Assembly: GCF_029643245.1 (NCBI RefSeq)
Contig: NZ_CP116398.1
Location: 2,294,001 to 2,358,000 of the forward strand
Source: Methylomonas sp. EFPC3
GTDB lineage: Bacteria; Pseudomonadota; Gammaproteobacteria; Methylococcales; Methylomonadaceae
Direction of reading: 5' to 3'
Length of the DNA stretch: 64,000 nt
Position numbers and translations under genes: made by a program. Every line of letters starts with the position of its first letter. Positions within the stretch are counted from its first letter, which is position 1. The notes beneath the pieces were generated by a model. The model was not told the origin of the DNA, did no database searches, and was given only the letters and a program-made list of their open reading frames with translations. Shown here piece by piece: positions 50,765-59,815 of the stretch.

Positions 50765-50788
50765 TTCAATTCCCCCCACCTCCACCAA
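50765..50788. other. attR core of the prophage
   Basis: Second copy of the 24-bp ssrA 3' sequence, from TTCAATTCC to CTCCACCAA. It marks the right end of the 36.6-kb element. Confidence 0.93.
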
Positions 50789-50795
50789 ATACAAG

Positions 50796-50824
50796 GGCTC
50801 GGATAATCTCCGGGCCTTTTTTTT
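50796..50824 (+). terminator. displaced ssrA terminator
   Basis: GGCTCGG (50796-50802) pairs with CCGGGCC (50810-50816) with one G-T pair, followed by eight T. It lies 8 bp after attR, the position where an ssrA terminator belongs before integration. In the lysogen it sits 36.6 kb from ssrA. Confidence 0.75.
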
Positions 50825-51067
50825 GCCTGAAATCCCCGCACCACTCGGGTTCCGGGCATCTGTGTTCAGGGGAATCGGCACTGATGCAACTAACTGGTAG
50901 ATTTTCAACGCTCGTTGCCGGCTCTGCTTATACCTGCTGAGCGCGGACGCAAATACCTGCCCGCGCATCGTGTCTGGCGGCTGCGGAAATTTCGGCGGTC
51001 CGCAGTCGATGAATGGGCAAGCCAGTGGCGAGCGTGAACACAAAGATCAAGGACAAGGGGCGTGACT

Positions 51068-53488
51068 GTGGCATTCAACGAAGAAGAAACCCGATTCCAT
51101 CTTATTGATCCAATATTGCGCAAGAAGGGTTATGACGACCCTCAGCGCATCCGTCTGGAAACCCCGGCGCCGGTGGAGCCGACCGGACCGAAGGGACGAC
51201 GCAGCAAACGCGGCGGTAGAACAGATTATTTACTGTGCGTGCAGGTGGGCGATATGCCCAAGCCGCTACCGGTCGCGGTGCTGGAAGCCAAACGCGAAAG
51301 CGAAGACCCGCTCAAAGGTATGGAGCAAGCCAAAGGCTACGCGGACTGCTCCCGCTTTGACGTGCAGTATGTGTTCGCCAGCAACGGCCATCTGTATGGC
51401 GACTACGACAAACCCAGCGGCATCCAGACTGGCCCACATCCGCTCATCGACTTCCCGCCACACCCGGACCTGTGCACGCGCTACGCCAAGGACAAGGGCA
51501 TCGATCTGAATTCGCCTGAAGCTGCCCTGCTGTTTCAGGCCGACAGCCCGGCCTGGTCGGCCAGTCGCTATTACCAAGATGCAGCCATCCGCACGGCCTT
51601 TGAAAAAATCATTTTGGAGCGACAAGCGGGCAACCCAGCGCGCGTACTACTCACGCTGGCGACCGGCGCGGGCAAAACCATCATTGCCACCAACCTGCTG
51701 TGGCGTATGGCGCAAGCAGGGTTGTTGCCCAAACCCGCGTTGTTTCTGTGCGACCGCGACGAACTACGCGAACAGGCTTACACCAAGCTCAAAGCCGCTT
51801 TTGGCGGCAACGCGCGCATTGTGGAAACCGTGCGCGGCCAGAACGCCGCCGCCAATGCGCGCATCCACATCGCTACCTATCATACGCTCGGCATCGACGA
51901 GGACGGCAATGGCAGCTTTCTCACCGACCACTACGGCCATGACGCCTTCAGCGTCATCATCATCGACGAATGTCACCGCTCGGCTTGGGGTAAGTGGTCG
52001 CAGGTGCTCACCCGCAACCCCAACGCCATCCATATCGGCCTCACCGCCACGCCGCGCAAGCTGAAACCACCCAAACACGACAAGAAATCCAAGGACGTGG
52101 AAACCGCCATCGCCGCAGACGATGCCATCACCGCGCACAACATCCAATACTTTGGCGAACCGGTGTACGAATACACGCTGGCGCAAGCGCAGGAGGACGG
52201 CTATCTTGCCGCCTGCGAAATCATCAAGCGCAAGGCCGACATCGATGCTCGCGTGTTCACCCGCGAGGAAATCATCAGCTCCGGCGCGCGCGACATCAAA
52301 ACCGGCAAACCGCTCACCGAAGCAGACCTGACCAAAGCCGAATACACCGGCAAGGACTTCGACGACGAACTCTTCATCGACCTGCGCACGCCCAAGATGT
52401 GTGAAGACCTGTTCCAGCTCTTGTGCGACAACGGCGGGCCGGAGCAAAAGGTCATTATCTTCTGCACCCGCGACCTGCACGCCGACCGCGTAGCCATGCA
52501 GATGAACAACCTCTACGCCCGCTGGTGCAAAGAGCAAAACAAACCCCGCAAGGACGACTACGCCTTCAAATGCACGGCGGCGGGCGGCGCGGACAAGATC
52601 GAGATCATGCGCGGTAGCGGCGAGCGCGCCTTCATTGCCTGCACCGTCGATCTGCTGGAAGCCGGGGTGGACATCGAACGCCTCAACGCCGTGGTGTTCT
52701 TCCGCTATTTGCAATCGGCGATCAAGTTTTATCAGATGGTGGGGCGCGGCACCCGCATCCACGAAGAAACCCAGAAATATAAATTCTGGCTCTACGACTA
52801 CACCGGCGTCACCGACCTGTTTGGCGTGGACTTCATCACCAACCCGCCTCGGCCAGGCGGTGGCGACAGTAGCGGCGGAACCGGCGGCGGCGATGACGAC
52901 GGTGGCGATGACGACAGCCCGGTCGTCCCGGTGATGGGTGGACAAAGAGTCATCATCAACGCACAAGGTCGTTTCATCCTCGGCAACCGGGGCGGCGTCG
53001 CCACGCCGATTCCGGTGGATGAATACCGGCATGAGATGATGGCCCGCGTGCTCTCGGAAGCCCACAACCTCGACGACTTCCGCGCCTTGTGGGTGGAAGC
53101 CAAAAAGCGCCGTCAGCTGATCGCCCACCTGCTGGGCGACCACCTCAGCCCCGAGCTGATCCGCGATGCCGAGCAGATGAACGACTTCGACCTCTACGAC
53201 TTCTTCGGCAAGCATGGCTACCACGCTAGAGCGCTGACCCGGCCGCAGCGTGGCGCGGAATACCTGAGCGTCAATGCCGCGTGGTTTGCCGACATGGACA
53301 CCCAACCGGCCACCGTGCTCAAGGGCCTGGGGCATCAGTTCGCGCTGGACGGCACCGAGGCGCTGGAAAGCAGCGCGCTGTGGGAGGTGCCGGAGATCAA
53401 GCTGGCGGGCGGGATTAACGCGCTGCGTGCCTTGGGTGCGCCGACGCAGGTGATGCAGGACGCGAAGATGAGGTTGTTTGGGGCATGA
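51068..53488 (+). CDS. hsdR: type I restriction enzyme, R (motor/endonuclease) subunit
   Basis: About 806 residues. GTG 51068 has AGGGG 7 bp upstream; GTG 51062 is too close to it. PD-(D/E)xK nuclease near the start: D55 and E75-x-K77 (VAVLEAKRE), counted from 51062. The SF2 translocase has Walker A ATGAGKT (200-206), DECH (302-305) and LTATPRKLK, then helicase C motifs (KVIIFCTRDLHADRVAM, FYQMVGRGTRIH). A glycine/aspartate-rich linker lies near residue 600. It cleaves unmodified DNA after translocation. First gene of hsdR-hsdS-yhcG-hsdM. Confidence 0.92.
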   Translation: MAFNEEETRFHLIDPILRKKGYDDPQRIRLETPAPVEPTGPKGRRSKRGGRTDYLLCVQVGDMPKPLPVAVLEAKRESEDPLKGMEQAKGYADCSRFDVQYVFASNGHLYGDYDKPSGIQTGPHPLIDFPPHPDLCTRYAKDKGIDLNSPEAALLFQADSPAWSASRYYQDAAIRTAFEKIILERQAGNPARVLLTLATGAGKTIIATNLLWRMAQAGLLPKPALFLCDRDELREQAYTKLKAAFGGNARIVETVRGQNAAANARIHIATYHTLGIDEDGNGSFLTDHYGHDAFSVIIIDECHRSAWGKWSQVLTRNPNAIHIGLTATPRKLKPPKHDKKSKDVETAIAADDAITAHNIQYFGEPVYEYTLAQAQEDGYLAACEIIKRKADIDARVFTREEIISSGARDIKTGKPLTEADLTKAEYTGKDFDDELFIDLRTPKMCEDLFQLLCDNGGPEQKVIIFCTRDLHADRVAMQMNNLYARWCKEQNKPRKDDYAFKCTAAGGADKIEIMRGSGERAFIACTVDLLEAGVDIERLNAVVFFRYLQSAIKFYQMVGRGTRIHEETQKYKFWLYDYTGVTDLFGVDFITNPPRPGGGDSSGGTGGGDDDGGDDDSPVVPVMGGQRVIINAQGRFILGNRGGVATPIPVDEYRHEMMARVLSEAHNLDDFRALWVEAKKRRQLIAHLLGDHLSPELIRDAEQMNDFDLYDFFGKHGYHARALTRPQRGAEYLSVNAAWFADMDTQPATVLKGLGHQFALDGTEALESSALWEVPEIKLAGGINALRALGAPTQVMQDAKMRLFGA

Positions 53489-54687
53489 GATTTGTTCCTC
53501 TGGCCAGAGTCGCCGATGTGCAGCTCGGGAAAATGCTTTCACCCAAAGCGAAAACTGGCAGCAGTTACTTCCGCTACCTGCGCAATACGAACGTCCAATG
53601 GGGGCGCCTTGATCTTTCAGATTTGGCGCAGATGGATTTCTCCGAAGCCGAACGAAAGAAATTTGAACTGCGCTTTGGTGATTTGCTGGTTTGCGAAGGT
53701 GGCGAGCCAGGGCGTTGTGCGGTGTGGAGAAACGAAGTCTCAGACTGCTACTACCAGAAGGCATTACACCGCGTCAGGCCGCACGAAGACAAGGCAGATT
53801 CGGAGTTCATCAGCTTATGGATTCGGCATCAAGCCAGTACCGGTGTTTTTGAGGATCAGAACGCAAAGACAACGATTGCGCATCTGCCTCAGGTTCGGCT
53901 AGAGCAGCTATTGATTCCCGACGTCAGCATTACCCAACAACGACAAATCGCCACCCGCCTGAAAGCCCAATTGGCCGAAGTGGACACCGCGCGGCAGGCG
54001 GTGCAGGTGCAGTTGCGGGATGCGGGCTTGCTGCGCCAACGTCTGCTGAAGCAGACTTTCGATGCCTTGGCCGATGGGCCGCACAAGGTGCTGGGTAAGT
54101 GGGTTATGTCCTATCGCAATGGCTTTGGGAAACGCCCAGGTGAAGGAGAGACAGGGCCGATAGTGTTGCGCATTGCAGATGTATCTAGTGGAATCATCGA
54201 TCTCTGTAATCCGAGATGTGGCGCGGTTTCCCTAAAGGAGGCTCATACTTATCGCCTGCAAACAAACGATTTGCTTTTCATTCGTGTCAACGGTGCTCGC
54301 CATATCGTAGGCCGCTGCTGCGTGGTTGGCTCTAACCTGCCAGCCGACACGATCTTCAACGATCATTTAATCCGGGTTTGCCTCAAGCCGGGCATTGATC
54401 CTGAGTATGTGCGTTTTTGTGTAGAAGCCCCTTCAGCTAGGACTCGAATCGAAGAAGCAGCTTCGACATCTGCGGGCCAGCTGACCATCAATCAAGATGT
54501 TATTGGTGGCATAGAGGTCCCCGATATTTCAATTAACGATCAACGCCGCATCGTCACCGCTCTGAAACAACAACTGGCGGAAGCCGATGCCCTGCGCGCC
54601 GCGCTGGAGCAACAACTACGCGATTTGGACGCTTTGCCGCAGCGCATCCTCGCCCAAGCTTTTCAAAGTGGAGCACCCATCGCATGA
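53485..54687 (+). CDS. hsdS: type I restriction-modification specificity subunit
   Basis: 400 residues with two target-recognition domains. Each ends in a conserved coiled coil: RQIATRLKAQLAEVDTARQA near 155 and RRIVTALKQQLAEADALRAA near 355. The two TRDs set the bipartite target, which is not predictable here. Overlaps hsdR by 4 bp. Confidence 0.9.
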   Translation: MRFVPLARVADVQLGKMLSPKAKTGSSYFRYLRNTNVQWGRLDLSDLAQMDFSEAERKKFELRFGDLLVCEGGEPGRCAVWRNEVSDCYYQKALHRVRPHEDKADSEFISLWIRHQASTGVFEDQNAKTTIAHLPQVRLEQLLIPDVSITQQRQIATRLKAQLAEVDTARQAVQVQLRDAGLLRQRLLKQTFDALADGPHKVLGKWVMSYRNGFGKRPGEGETGPIVLRIADVSSGIIDLCNPRCGAVSLKEAHTYRLQTNDLLFIRVNGARHIVGRCCVVGSNLPADTIFNDHLIRVCLKPGIDPEYVRFCVEAPSARTRIEEAASTSAGQLTINQDVIGGIEVPDISINDQRRIVTALKQQLAEADALRAALEQQLRDLDALPQRILAQAFQSGAPIA

Positions 54688-55682
54688 GCCTCACTCCGCA
54701 ATCTGCCGATTTCGCCGACATCGCCCACCTGATAGCCCAGGCCAAACAGCGTGCGGTGCAGGCCGTCAACACCACGCTGATCGAGCTGTATTGGTCGGTG
54801 GGCGAACGCATCAGCCGCAAGATTGCTGCGTCGGATTGGGGTGATGGCGTGGTGGAGCAGCTGGCGCGGTATCTGGCCCAAACCCAGCCGGGGCTGCGTG
54901 GATTTACCCGCCGAAACCTGTTTCGTATGAAGCAGTTTTATGAGGCTTACGCCGACCATGAATTAGTGTCACCACTGGTGACACAATTGCCGTGGACGCA
55001 CCACCTCATCATCCTCAGTCAGAGCCAACGCCCCGAGGAACGCGAGTTTTACCTGCGGCTGGCGGTGCAGGAAAACTGGAGCGTCAGTTCAAAGCGGCGC
55101 TGTTCGAGCGCAGGGTGTTAAGCCCGGCAAAAGTCTCACCACTGGTGAGACAAACACACCCCGAGGCAACCAGCCTGTTTAAAGACAACTATTTGCTGGA
55201 TTTTCTTGACCTTGCCCCAGGATCATGCCGAAATCGACCTGCACCGTGGTTTGCTGCAGCGGCTGAAGGATTTTTTGATTGAGCTGGGACGTGATTTTTG
55301 CTTTGTGGACAGTGAATATCCCGTGCGGGTCGGCGGGCGTGACTTTGCACTGGACTTGTTGTTCTTTCACCGTGGGCTGAACAGCCTGGTGGCTATTGAA
55401 CTGAAGGTGGGTCGCTTCGAGCCGGAATACCTGGGTAAGCTGATTTTTTATTTGGAAGCGCTGGATCGGGATGTCAAAAAATCACATGAAAACCCGGCTA
55501 TCGGTGTGCTGCTGTGTGCCAGCAAAGACGACGAGGTGGTGGAGTATGCGCTGAGCCGCAGTTCATCGCCAGCGCTGATCGCCGAATACCAAACCCAATT
55601 GACGGACAAAGCCTTGCTGCGCGCCAAGCTGCATGAGTTTTATCTGCAAAACATCCAAGCCTTGAACGAGAGTGAAGACTGA
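54684..55682 (+). pseudogene. YhcG-family (DUF1016) PDDEXK nuclease, broken by two frameshifts
   Basis: Frame 1 (54684-) gives the DUF1016 N-terminal domain up to VQENWSV near 55085. Frame 2 continues LERQFKAALFERRVLSPAKV to YLLDFLDL near 55215. Frame 3 (55206-55682) gives the nuclease domain (EIDLHRGLLQRLKDFLIELG, DFALDLLFFHRGLNSLVAIE, LKVGRFEPEYLGKL). The first break looks like loss of one copy of a CTGGAGCGTC direct repeat, the second like an added T at gaccTtgcc. The nuclease part is well kept, so decay is recent. Starts in the 4-bp overlap with hsdS. Confidence 0.85.
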
Positions 55683-55684
55683 AT

Positions 55685-57610
55685 ATGGCCCGCCCCAAAA
55701 GAAACGATAAAGCCCCCAAGGCCATTGCCTCCACTCAGTCGCTTTCGGCCTTTGTAAAAAGCATCTGTGATGTGATGCGCCGCTCCAACTGCGCCAGTGC
55801 GCTGCAATACGTGCCAGAGCTGACCTGGATTTTGTTTCTGCGGATTCTCGATGCGCAGGAAGCGCGCGAAGCGGAACAGGCTGAGGTATCGGGCAACGAT
55901 TTTTCGCCCGCGCTGCGCAGCCCCTACCGCTGGCAGGACTGGGCCGCGCCCTGGTCTGACAAGGCCGGTCACCCCAAGATATCCGATGGCAAAGTCCAAG
56001 GCTGGAAGCGGCAGGAGCTGTTCGCTGCCGGGGACGGCAGGCTGTTCGACTTCATCAACAAAGAACTGTTACCGCATCTGCACGCACTGGATGTGGACCC
56101 GCGCACCAATCTGCCCAACCCGGCAGCCAGCCCGAAGCAGCGCATCATTGGCCGCATCATGACGGCGGTGGAGCGGGTGCGCGTGGATGACGAAGCCAAC
56201 CTGCGCGACATCCTCGACCGGGTGCATGAAATCAGTATCGATCACATCGACGACCAGCACTTCTTCACGCTGTCGCAGGTGTACGAAGATTTGCTGCTGA
56301 AGATGGGCGAGAAAAATTCCGACGGCGGCCAGTTCTTTACCCCGCGCGAGGTGATTCGTGCCATGGTGCACACCGTGAATCCATCGCTGGGTAAAACGGT
56401 GTACGACCCCTGCTGCGGCACAGGTGGCTTTCTCGCCGTGGCGTATGAGCATGTCGAGCGCAAACTGGGCAAAATTCCCGCGTCTACCGACATAGAGAAG
56501 CTCAAGCACGATACGTTTTTCGGGCGGGAAAAGGAAAATCTGGTCTTCCCCATTGCGCTGGCCAATCTGGTGCTGCATGGCATTGACCAGCCCAATCTGT
56601 GGCATGGCAATTCGCTGACGCGCCGCGCCACTTACGCCGAATTGTTCCGCCATGCGCCCGCGCAGTTCGATGTGATCCTGACCAATCCGCCGTTCGGCGG
56701 TAAAGAGGGGCGCGACGCGCAGAAGAATTTTGCATTTGAAACGGGCGCCACCCAAGTGCTGTTCGTGCAGGACATCCTGTCCGAACTGGCGCCGGGTGGC
56801 ACCTGCGCCATCGTGCTGGATGAAGGCTTGCTGTTCCGCACCAACGAAAGCGCCTTCGTGGAAACCAAGCGCAAGCTCACCGATGAGTGCGATCTGTGGG
56901 CCATCGTCAGTCTGCCGGGCGGTGTTTTTTCCACCGCAGGTGCGGGCGTGAAGACTAACCTGCTGTTTTTCACCAAGGGCAAGAAGACCGAACGCATCTG
57001 GTATTACGATCTGTCGTGGGTCAAGGTGGGCAAGAAAACCCCGCTGACGCTGGCGCACTTCGGCTTTGGCAAGGATGGCGAAATACTGGCGGATGATGCC
57101 TTGCCCGCTATCCTCACTACCGACTGGCTGGCCGATGAAGAAAACGCAGGCAAGCCTTTCCCCAGCTACGCCCGCATGCTGCAACACCACGGCCAAGCCG
57201 AGGGTGCCAGCCGCTATTCCTGGACGGTGGATTTCACCGCCCGCCGCGCCAAGGCGCGCGAGGAAATGCAGCCGTTGCAGGACAAGGCTGCTGGCATCAA
57301 GGCAACTGTGGTGGATCTGAAAGAACGCCTCAAGCAACTGAAGAAAGCCAAAGCCGACGCGAAACAGATCGAGACATTGGAAACGGATATTCGCGAGCAG
57401 GAAAAAGCGGCTCGCGATCTTGAGGCCGAGGCTGCAGCCATCGACGCGGCGGTGTTCGACCTGAAAGCCGTCAACCCCAACGCGGTGGCAGTGATTGATG
57501 ACCGTACGCCGGGTGAAATCATTGAAAGCATCGCGGCGCAAGGAAGGATCGTGGCGGATGCTCTGGCTCGGTTAAATCAGCTGATGGCCGCACCGGAAGC
57601 GCAAGCGTGA
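55685..57610 (+). CDS. hsdM: type I restriction-modification, M (methyltransferase) subunit
   Basis: 641 residues. N-terminal HsdM domain, AdoMet motif DPCCGTGGFL (241-250), catalytic NPPF (334-337) in NPPFGGKEG, and a C-terminal coiled coil (about 540-600; VVDLKERLKQLKKAKADAKQ) that packs with HsdS. Methylates adenine in the HsdS target to protect host DNA. Placed last instead of before hsdS, 2 bp after the broken nuclease gene. Confidence 0.95.
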   Translation: MARPKRNDKAPKAIASTQSLSAFVKSICDVMRRSNCASALQYVPELTWILFLRILDAQEAREAEQAEVSGNDFSPALRSPYRWQDWAAPWSDKAGHPKISDGKVQGWKRQELFAAGDGRLFDFINKELLPHLHALDVDPRTNLPNPAASPKQRIIGRIMTAVERVRVDDEANLRDILDRVHEISIDHIDDQHFFTLSQVYEDLLLKMGEKNSDGGQFFTPREVIRAMVHTVNPSLGKTVYDPCCGTGGFLAVAYEHVERKLGKIPASTDIEKLKHDTFFGREKENLVFPIALANLVLHGIDQPNLWHGNSLTRRATYAELFRHAPAQFDVILTNPPFGGKEGRDAQKNFAFETGATQVLFVQDILSELAPGGTCAIVLDEGLLFRTNESAFVETKRKLTDECDLWAIVSLPGGVFSTAGAGVKTNLLFFTKGKKTERIWYYDLSWVKVGKKTPLTLAHFGFGKDGEILADDALPAILTTDWLADEENAGKPFPSYARMLQHHGQAEGASRYSWTVDFTARRAKAREEMQPLQDKAAGIKATVVDLKERLKQLKKAKADAKQIETLETDIREQEKAARDLEAEAAAIDAAVFDLKAVNPNAVAVIDDRTPGEIIESIAAQGRIVADALARLNQLMAAPEAQA

Positions 57611-57678
57611 AAAAAATCAAAGCGGGCTTACAGTTCCGCAAGTGGGCCGCGGGCATCATCGAGCAGTCCTCGGTGTAG
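57607..57678 (+). pseudogene. 23-codon remnant after hsdM
   Basis: GTG in the hsdM stop overlap, encoding VKKIKAGLQFRKWAAGIIEQ then SSV and a TAG. The FRKWA stretch recalls RhuM-type proteins often found beside type I systems, but the match is short. A truncated accessory gene is likely. Confidence 0.35.
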
Positions 57679-57709
57679 TACCGGAAATACCCAATATGTA
57701 TCAAATCCG

Positions 57710-57736
57710 GCGAAGGGTCTAGCTTCGCGGGTTTTT
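57710..57736 (+). terminator. terminator of the hsd operon
   Basis: GCGAAG-GGTCTAG-CTTCGC followed by GGGTTTTT. It ends the rightward restriction operon before the leftward PEP-CTERM genes. Confidence 0.65.
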
Positions 57737-57892
57737 ATGTCTCACAGTATCTCAGGAAAACCGACACTGCCCGGATGCTGCAGCCCGACGGCCAACCGAC
57801 GGCACGACATGGCGGCGATGGCTACGCTCAGGCCGTAACAACGTCGATGAACGACTCGGAATAACCCAGCCGTTCGTTTATCGACATCCGCA

Positions 57893-58678
57893 TCAAGCGG
57901 CTTTTTTCCGATAGCCGGCCGCGCCCAATCCGAGTGCGCCGCTCAGGAACATCCAGACCGCGGCAGGCAGCGGGACTACCGTGGTTTGAAAACTGAAGGT
58001 GCCGATACGGGCGTTGGCGGCTCTAGCGACTTCGGCACCCAGATGGTCGAAGCCCCAACCATACCCCAAACTGCCGTTCAAGGTGAGAACATTGCCGGTT
58101 AACTGCGTTGTCACGTCGAACAATTCGAAAGCGACGGCGGAAAAACCGACTTGGTTATAGATCACCCACGCCGAACTTTCCGGCGTTTTTTGCTGCTCCG
58201 CCGGGTTGTATGCCAGGATCATATCGGCCATTAAGACTCTGTTGGTCGGTGGATCGACATCGACTCGATAACGCATCCCGCCGGCCAAGCCGATGTTTCC
58301 GGTCGCGGTGGCGGCGATGTTATTGGGATCGAAGCTAAAAGTCGTCGGGCTGTTGTGCCGATTGGTCGGATTGGGTGCGACGCTTGCGCCGTTCACGGTG
58401 AACTCAAGACCGATTGCGGAGATTTCGTTCGCCGCATAGTTCGTGAGATCGACCGGCGTGTTGGAGTCGCGCAACTGGGCAAATGTTTTCGAAGCCGCCG
58501 AAGCGTCGAAATACTCTTCTACATAAATCGACGGCGCCGGCGTGTTATCCAAGTCGATTCCGGCAGCGAACGCGTTCCGGTCCAGGTTGAGAATCAACGA
58601 ACCGCCGGCCACGGTGGCGGCGTGCGCGGATGTCGCGAGCAGCGATGCGGCGATCGCGACAACGTTTAAAGATTTCAT
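57893..58678 (-). CDS. secreted PEP-CTERM (VPLPAAVW-type) protein
   Basis: 261 residues from ATG 58678. Signal peptide MKSLNVVAIAASLLATSAHA. The C-terminus has the sorting signal: VPLPAAVWMFLSGALGLGAA followed by GYRKKAA, i.e. motif, membrane helix and basic end. The mature part is beta-rich and acidic with an N-rich segment. PEP-CTERM proteins are exported and processed by an exosortase, often with exopolysaccharide. Downstream paralogue of the next gene, sharing its layout. Confidence 0.85.
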   Translation of the reverse strand: MKSLNVVAIAASLLATSAHAATVAGGSLILNLDRNAFAAGIDLDNTPAPSIYVEEYFDASAASKTFAQLRDSNTPVDLTNYAANEISAIGLEFTVNGASVAPNPTNRHNSPTTFSFDPNNIAATATGNIGLAGGMRYRVDVDPPTNRVLMADMILAYNPAEQQKTPESSAWVIYNQVGFSAVAFELFDVTTQLTGNVLTLNGSLGYGWGFDHLGAEVARAANARIGTFSFQTTVVPLPAAVWMFLSGALGLGAAGYRKKAA

Positions 58679-59639
58679 TTTGTTTCCTTGTTTTAGAGGT
58701 GATTCCAATACCGGCCCTAACTGAAAATCCCAGGCGGCCGCGCCATTGCTGGCGGAAGCGTTCAACGCTCGGCGCTAGATCCGACGCCGGGTTTGAACCG
58801 GTGTAACTGGCGGCTGGGATAAATTGGCTCGGCACCGCCGATATTGCCGGGCAGATCGACGACGGTGCCGGCTGGCGGCTTAGGCGGACAATCTGATTTT
58901 TTCCGCGCGCTGAACCCAATAGCCCCAATAATCCGCTGCCGAATAGCCAAACGGCCGCCGGTACCGGTACTGCCGATGGCGTCAGGCTGAAAGTGCCCAG
59001 CTTGACCGACTGGCTACCATTCAACAGCAAGTTCCAGGAAAAGGATTGAGCCGTGAAATACACGTCGCCGCTCAGCGATAACTCGCCGTTGGCGTTAACC
59101 GATTCCGAGGCATTGACCAAACGGAACAGTGCCGGTTGGCCAAAGCCGTTGCTGTAGGTGAAGATGTCCCATTGACCGGCGGTTTTTTTCAAAAAGAAAT
59201 CGGCGGGATTCAGATAGGTGCCACCAGCCGCCGGCTCCATCCGGAAAGCGCCGCTCAAGCCGATTTGCCCGGCCGCGGTGTTGCCGGCGTCCATCGTCGT
59301 GGCTTGTTGCTTGCGAGCGGCCCCGTAGTTGATGGTCGAGGTATTGCTATTGACCGCCAACGACACGCTAAAGGTTCCGGTCTGGCTCAGCGCGACGCCT
59401 CCGGTTGTATCCAGAGTGATCGGCGTGGCGTTATGGTTTTTATCCCAAAAATTAGCGATATACCAACCTTCGGCACCCGGTATAGCCGAAGTAAAGGCGG
59501 AATTGTCGATTGTTAAATTCGCCACGCCGCTAACAAGAGCCGCGTTGGCATCGGTTGTTGTCAACAGTCCGCCGAATAGACCGATTGCCAGAACGCCGGC
59601 CGAGGCCAATTTGTGGCTATGTTTTTTAAATAGATACAT
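58545..59639 (-). CDS. secreted PEP-CTERM protein with abnormal C-terminal readthrough
   Basis: Signal peptide (HKLASAGVLAIGLFGGLLTT, then TDANA) and beta-rich body. The sorting signal VPVPAAVWLFGSGLLGLLGS lies at about residues 227-246 of 364, not at the end. After SARGK the frame runs on 115 residues and overlaps the next gene. In a neighbouring frame the same bases read AEKIRLSA then TAA at 58880-58882, an ordinary PEP-CTERM ending. So a single-base change near the A6 run at about 58900 has probably removed the stop. Likely original length about 253 residues. Confidence 0.8.
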   Translation of the reverse strand: MYLFKKHSHKLASAGVLAIGLFGGLLTTTDANAALVSGVANLTIDNSAFTSAIPGAEGWYIANFWDKNHNATPITLDTTGGVALSQTGTFSVSLAVNSNTSTINYGAARKQQATTMDAGNTAAGQIGLSGAFRMEPAAGGTYLNPADFFLKKTAGQWDIFTYSNGFGQPALFRLVNASESVNANGELSLSGDVYFTAQSFSWNLLLNGSQSVKLGTFSLTPSAVPVPAAVWLFGSGLLGLLGSARGKNQIVRLSRQPAPSSICPAISAVPSQFIPAASYTGSNPASDLAPSVERFRQQWRGRLGFSVRAGIGITSKTRKQNEIFKRCRDRRIAARDIRARRHRGRRFVDSQPGPERVRCRNRLG

Positions 59640-59734
59640 GGTTTTTCCTTGTAGATTTATCGATGGTTAAGTTATGCGGCGGGTTCCAAGTTTGTAAATC
59701 GACGCGGCCGACGCCGTGTCTATCGGCAAACCTT

Positions 59735-59815
59735 GCCCGCCGGTAACCCGGCCGTCTTGTTCCAAGACCCGTGGCTTTCCGGCTCCGCCTCGCGGCGGGT
59801 GTGGCGTTGCGCCGC
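59735..59815 (-). promoter_or_regulatory. probable cyclic-di-GMP-I (GEMM) riboswitch
   Basis: On the minus strand: CGCCACACC, a stem CCGCC-GCGA-GGCGG with a GNRA loop, GGAGCCGGAAAGCCACGGG, a hairpin GTCTTG-GAA-CAAGAC, and GGCCGGGTTACCGG. Order and key bases (GNRA-capped P1b, AAAGCC, closing GGGTTACCG) follow the GEMM-I consensus. It lies about 95 bp upstream of the first PEP-CTERM gene; a GACACGGC/GCCGCGTC hairpin between may be the expression platform. Confidence 0.65.

Larger units (their letters stand above)
14166..50788. mobile_element. complete-looking mosaic prophage in ssrA (P2-type head, lambda-type tail)
   Basis: Bounded by a 24-bp direct repeat of the ssrA 3' end, with an integrase gene beside attR. 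Contains terminase, portal, scaffold-protease, capsid, head-completion, tail tube, frameshifted tail chaperones, tape measure, tail tip, lysis, replication and repressor genes. All major structural genes look intact. One early gene (45760-46199) seems frameshifted. About 36.6 kb. Confidence 0.93.

Noticed and set aside
50545-50859. Minus-strand frame across attR
   Set aside because: Arises from the second copy of the ssrA 3' end and the integrase antisense strand; no ribosome site.
51764-53764. 666-codon minus-strand frame opposite hsdR
   Set aside because: Antisense shadow of a well-conserved gene, histidine/valine-rich without motifs.
56069-57541. 490-codon minus-strand frame opposite hsdM
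   Set aside because: Shadow of hsdM; no start site or recognisable fold.
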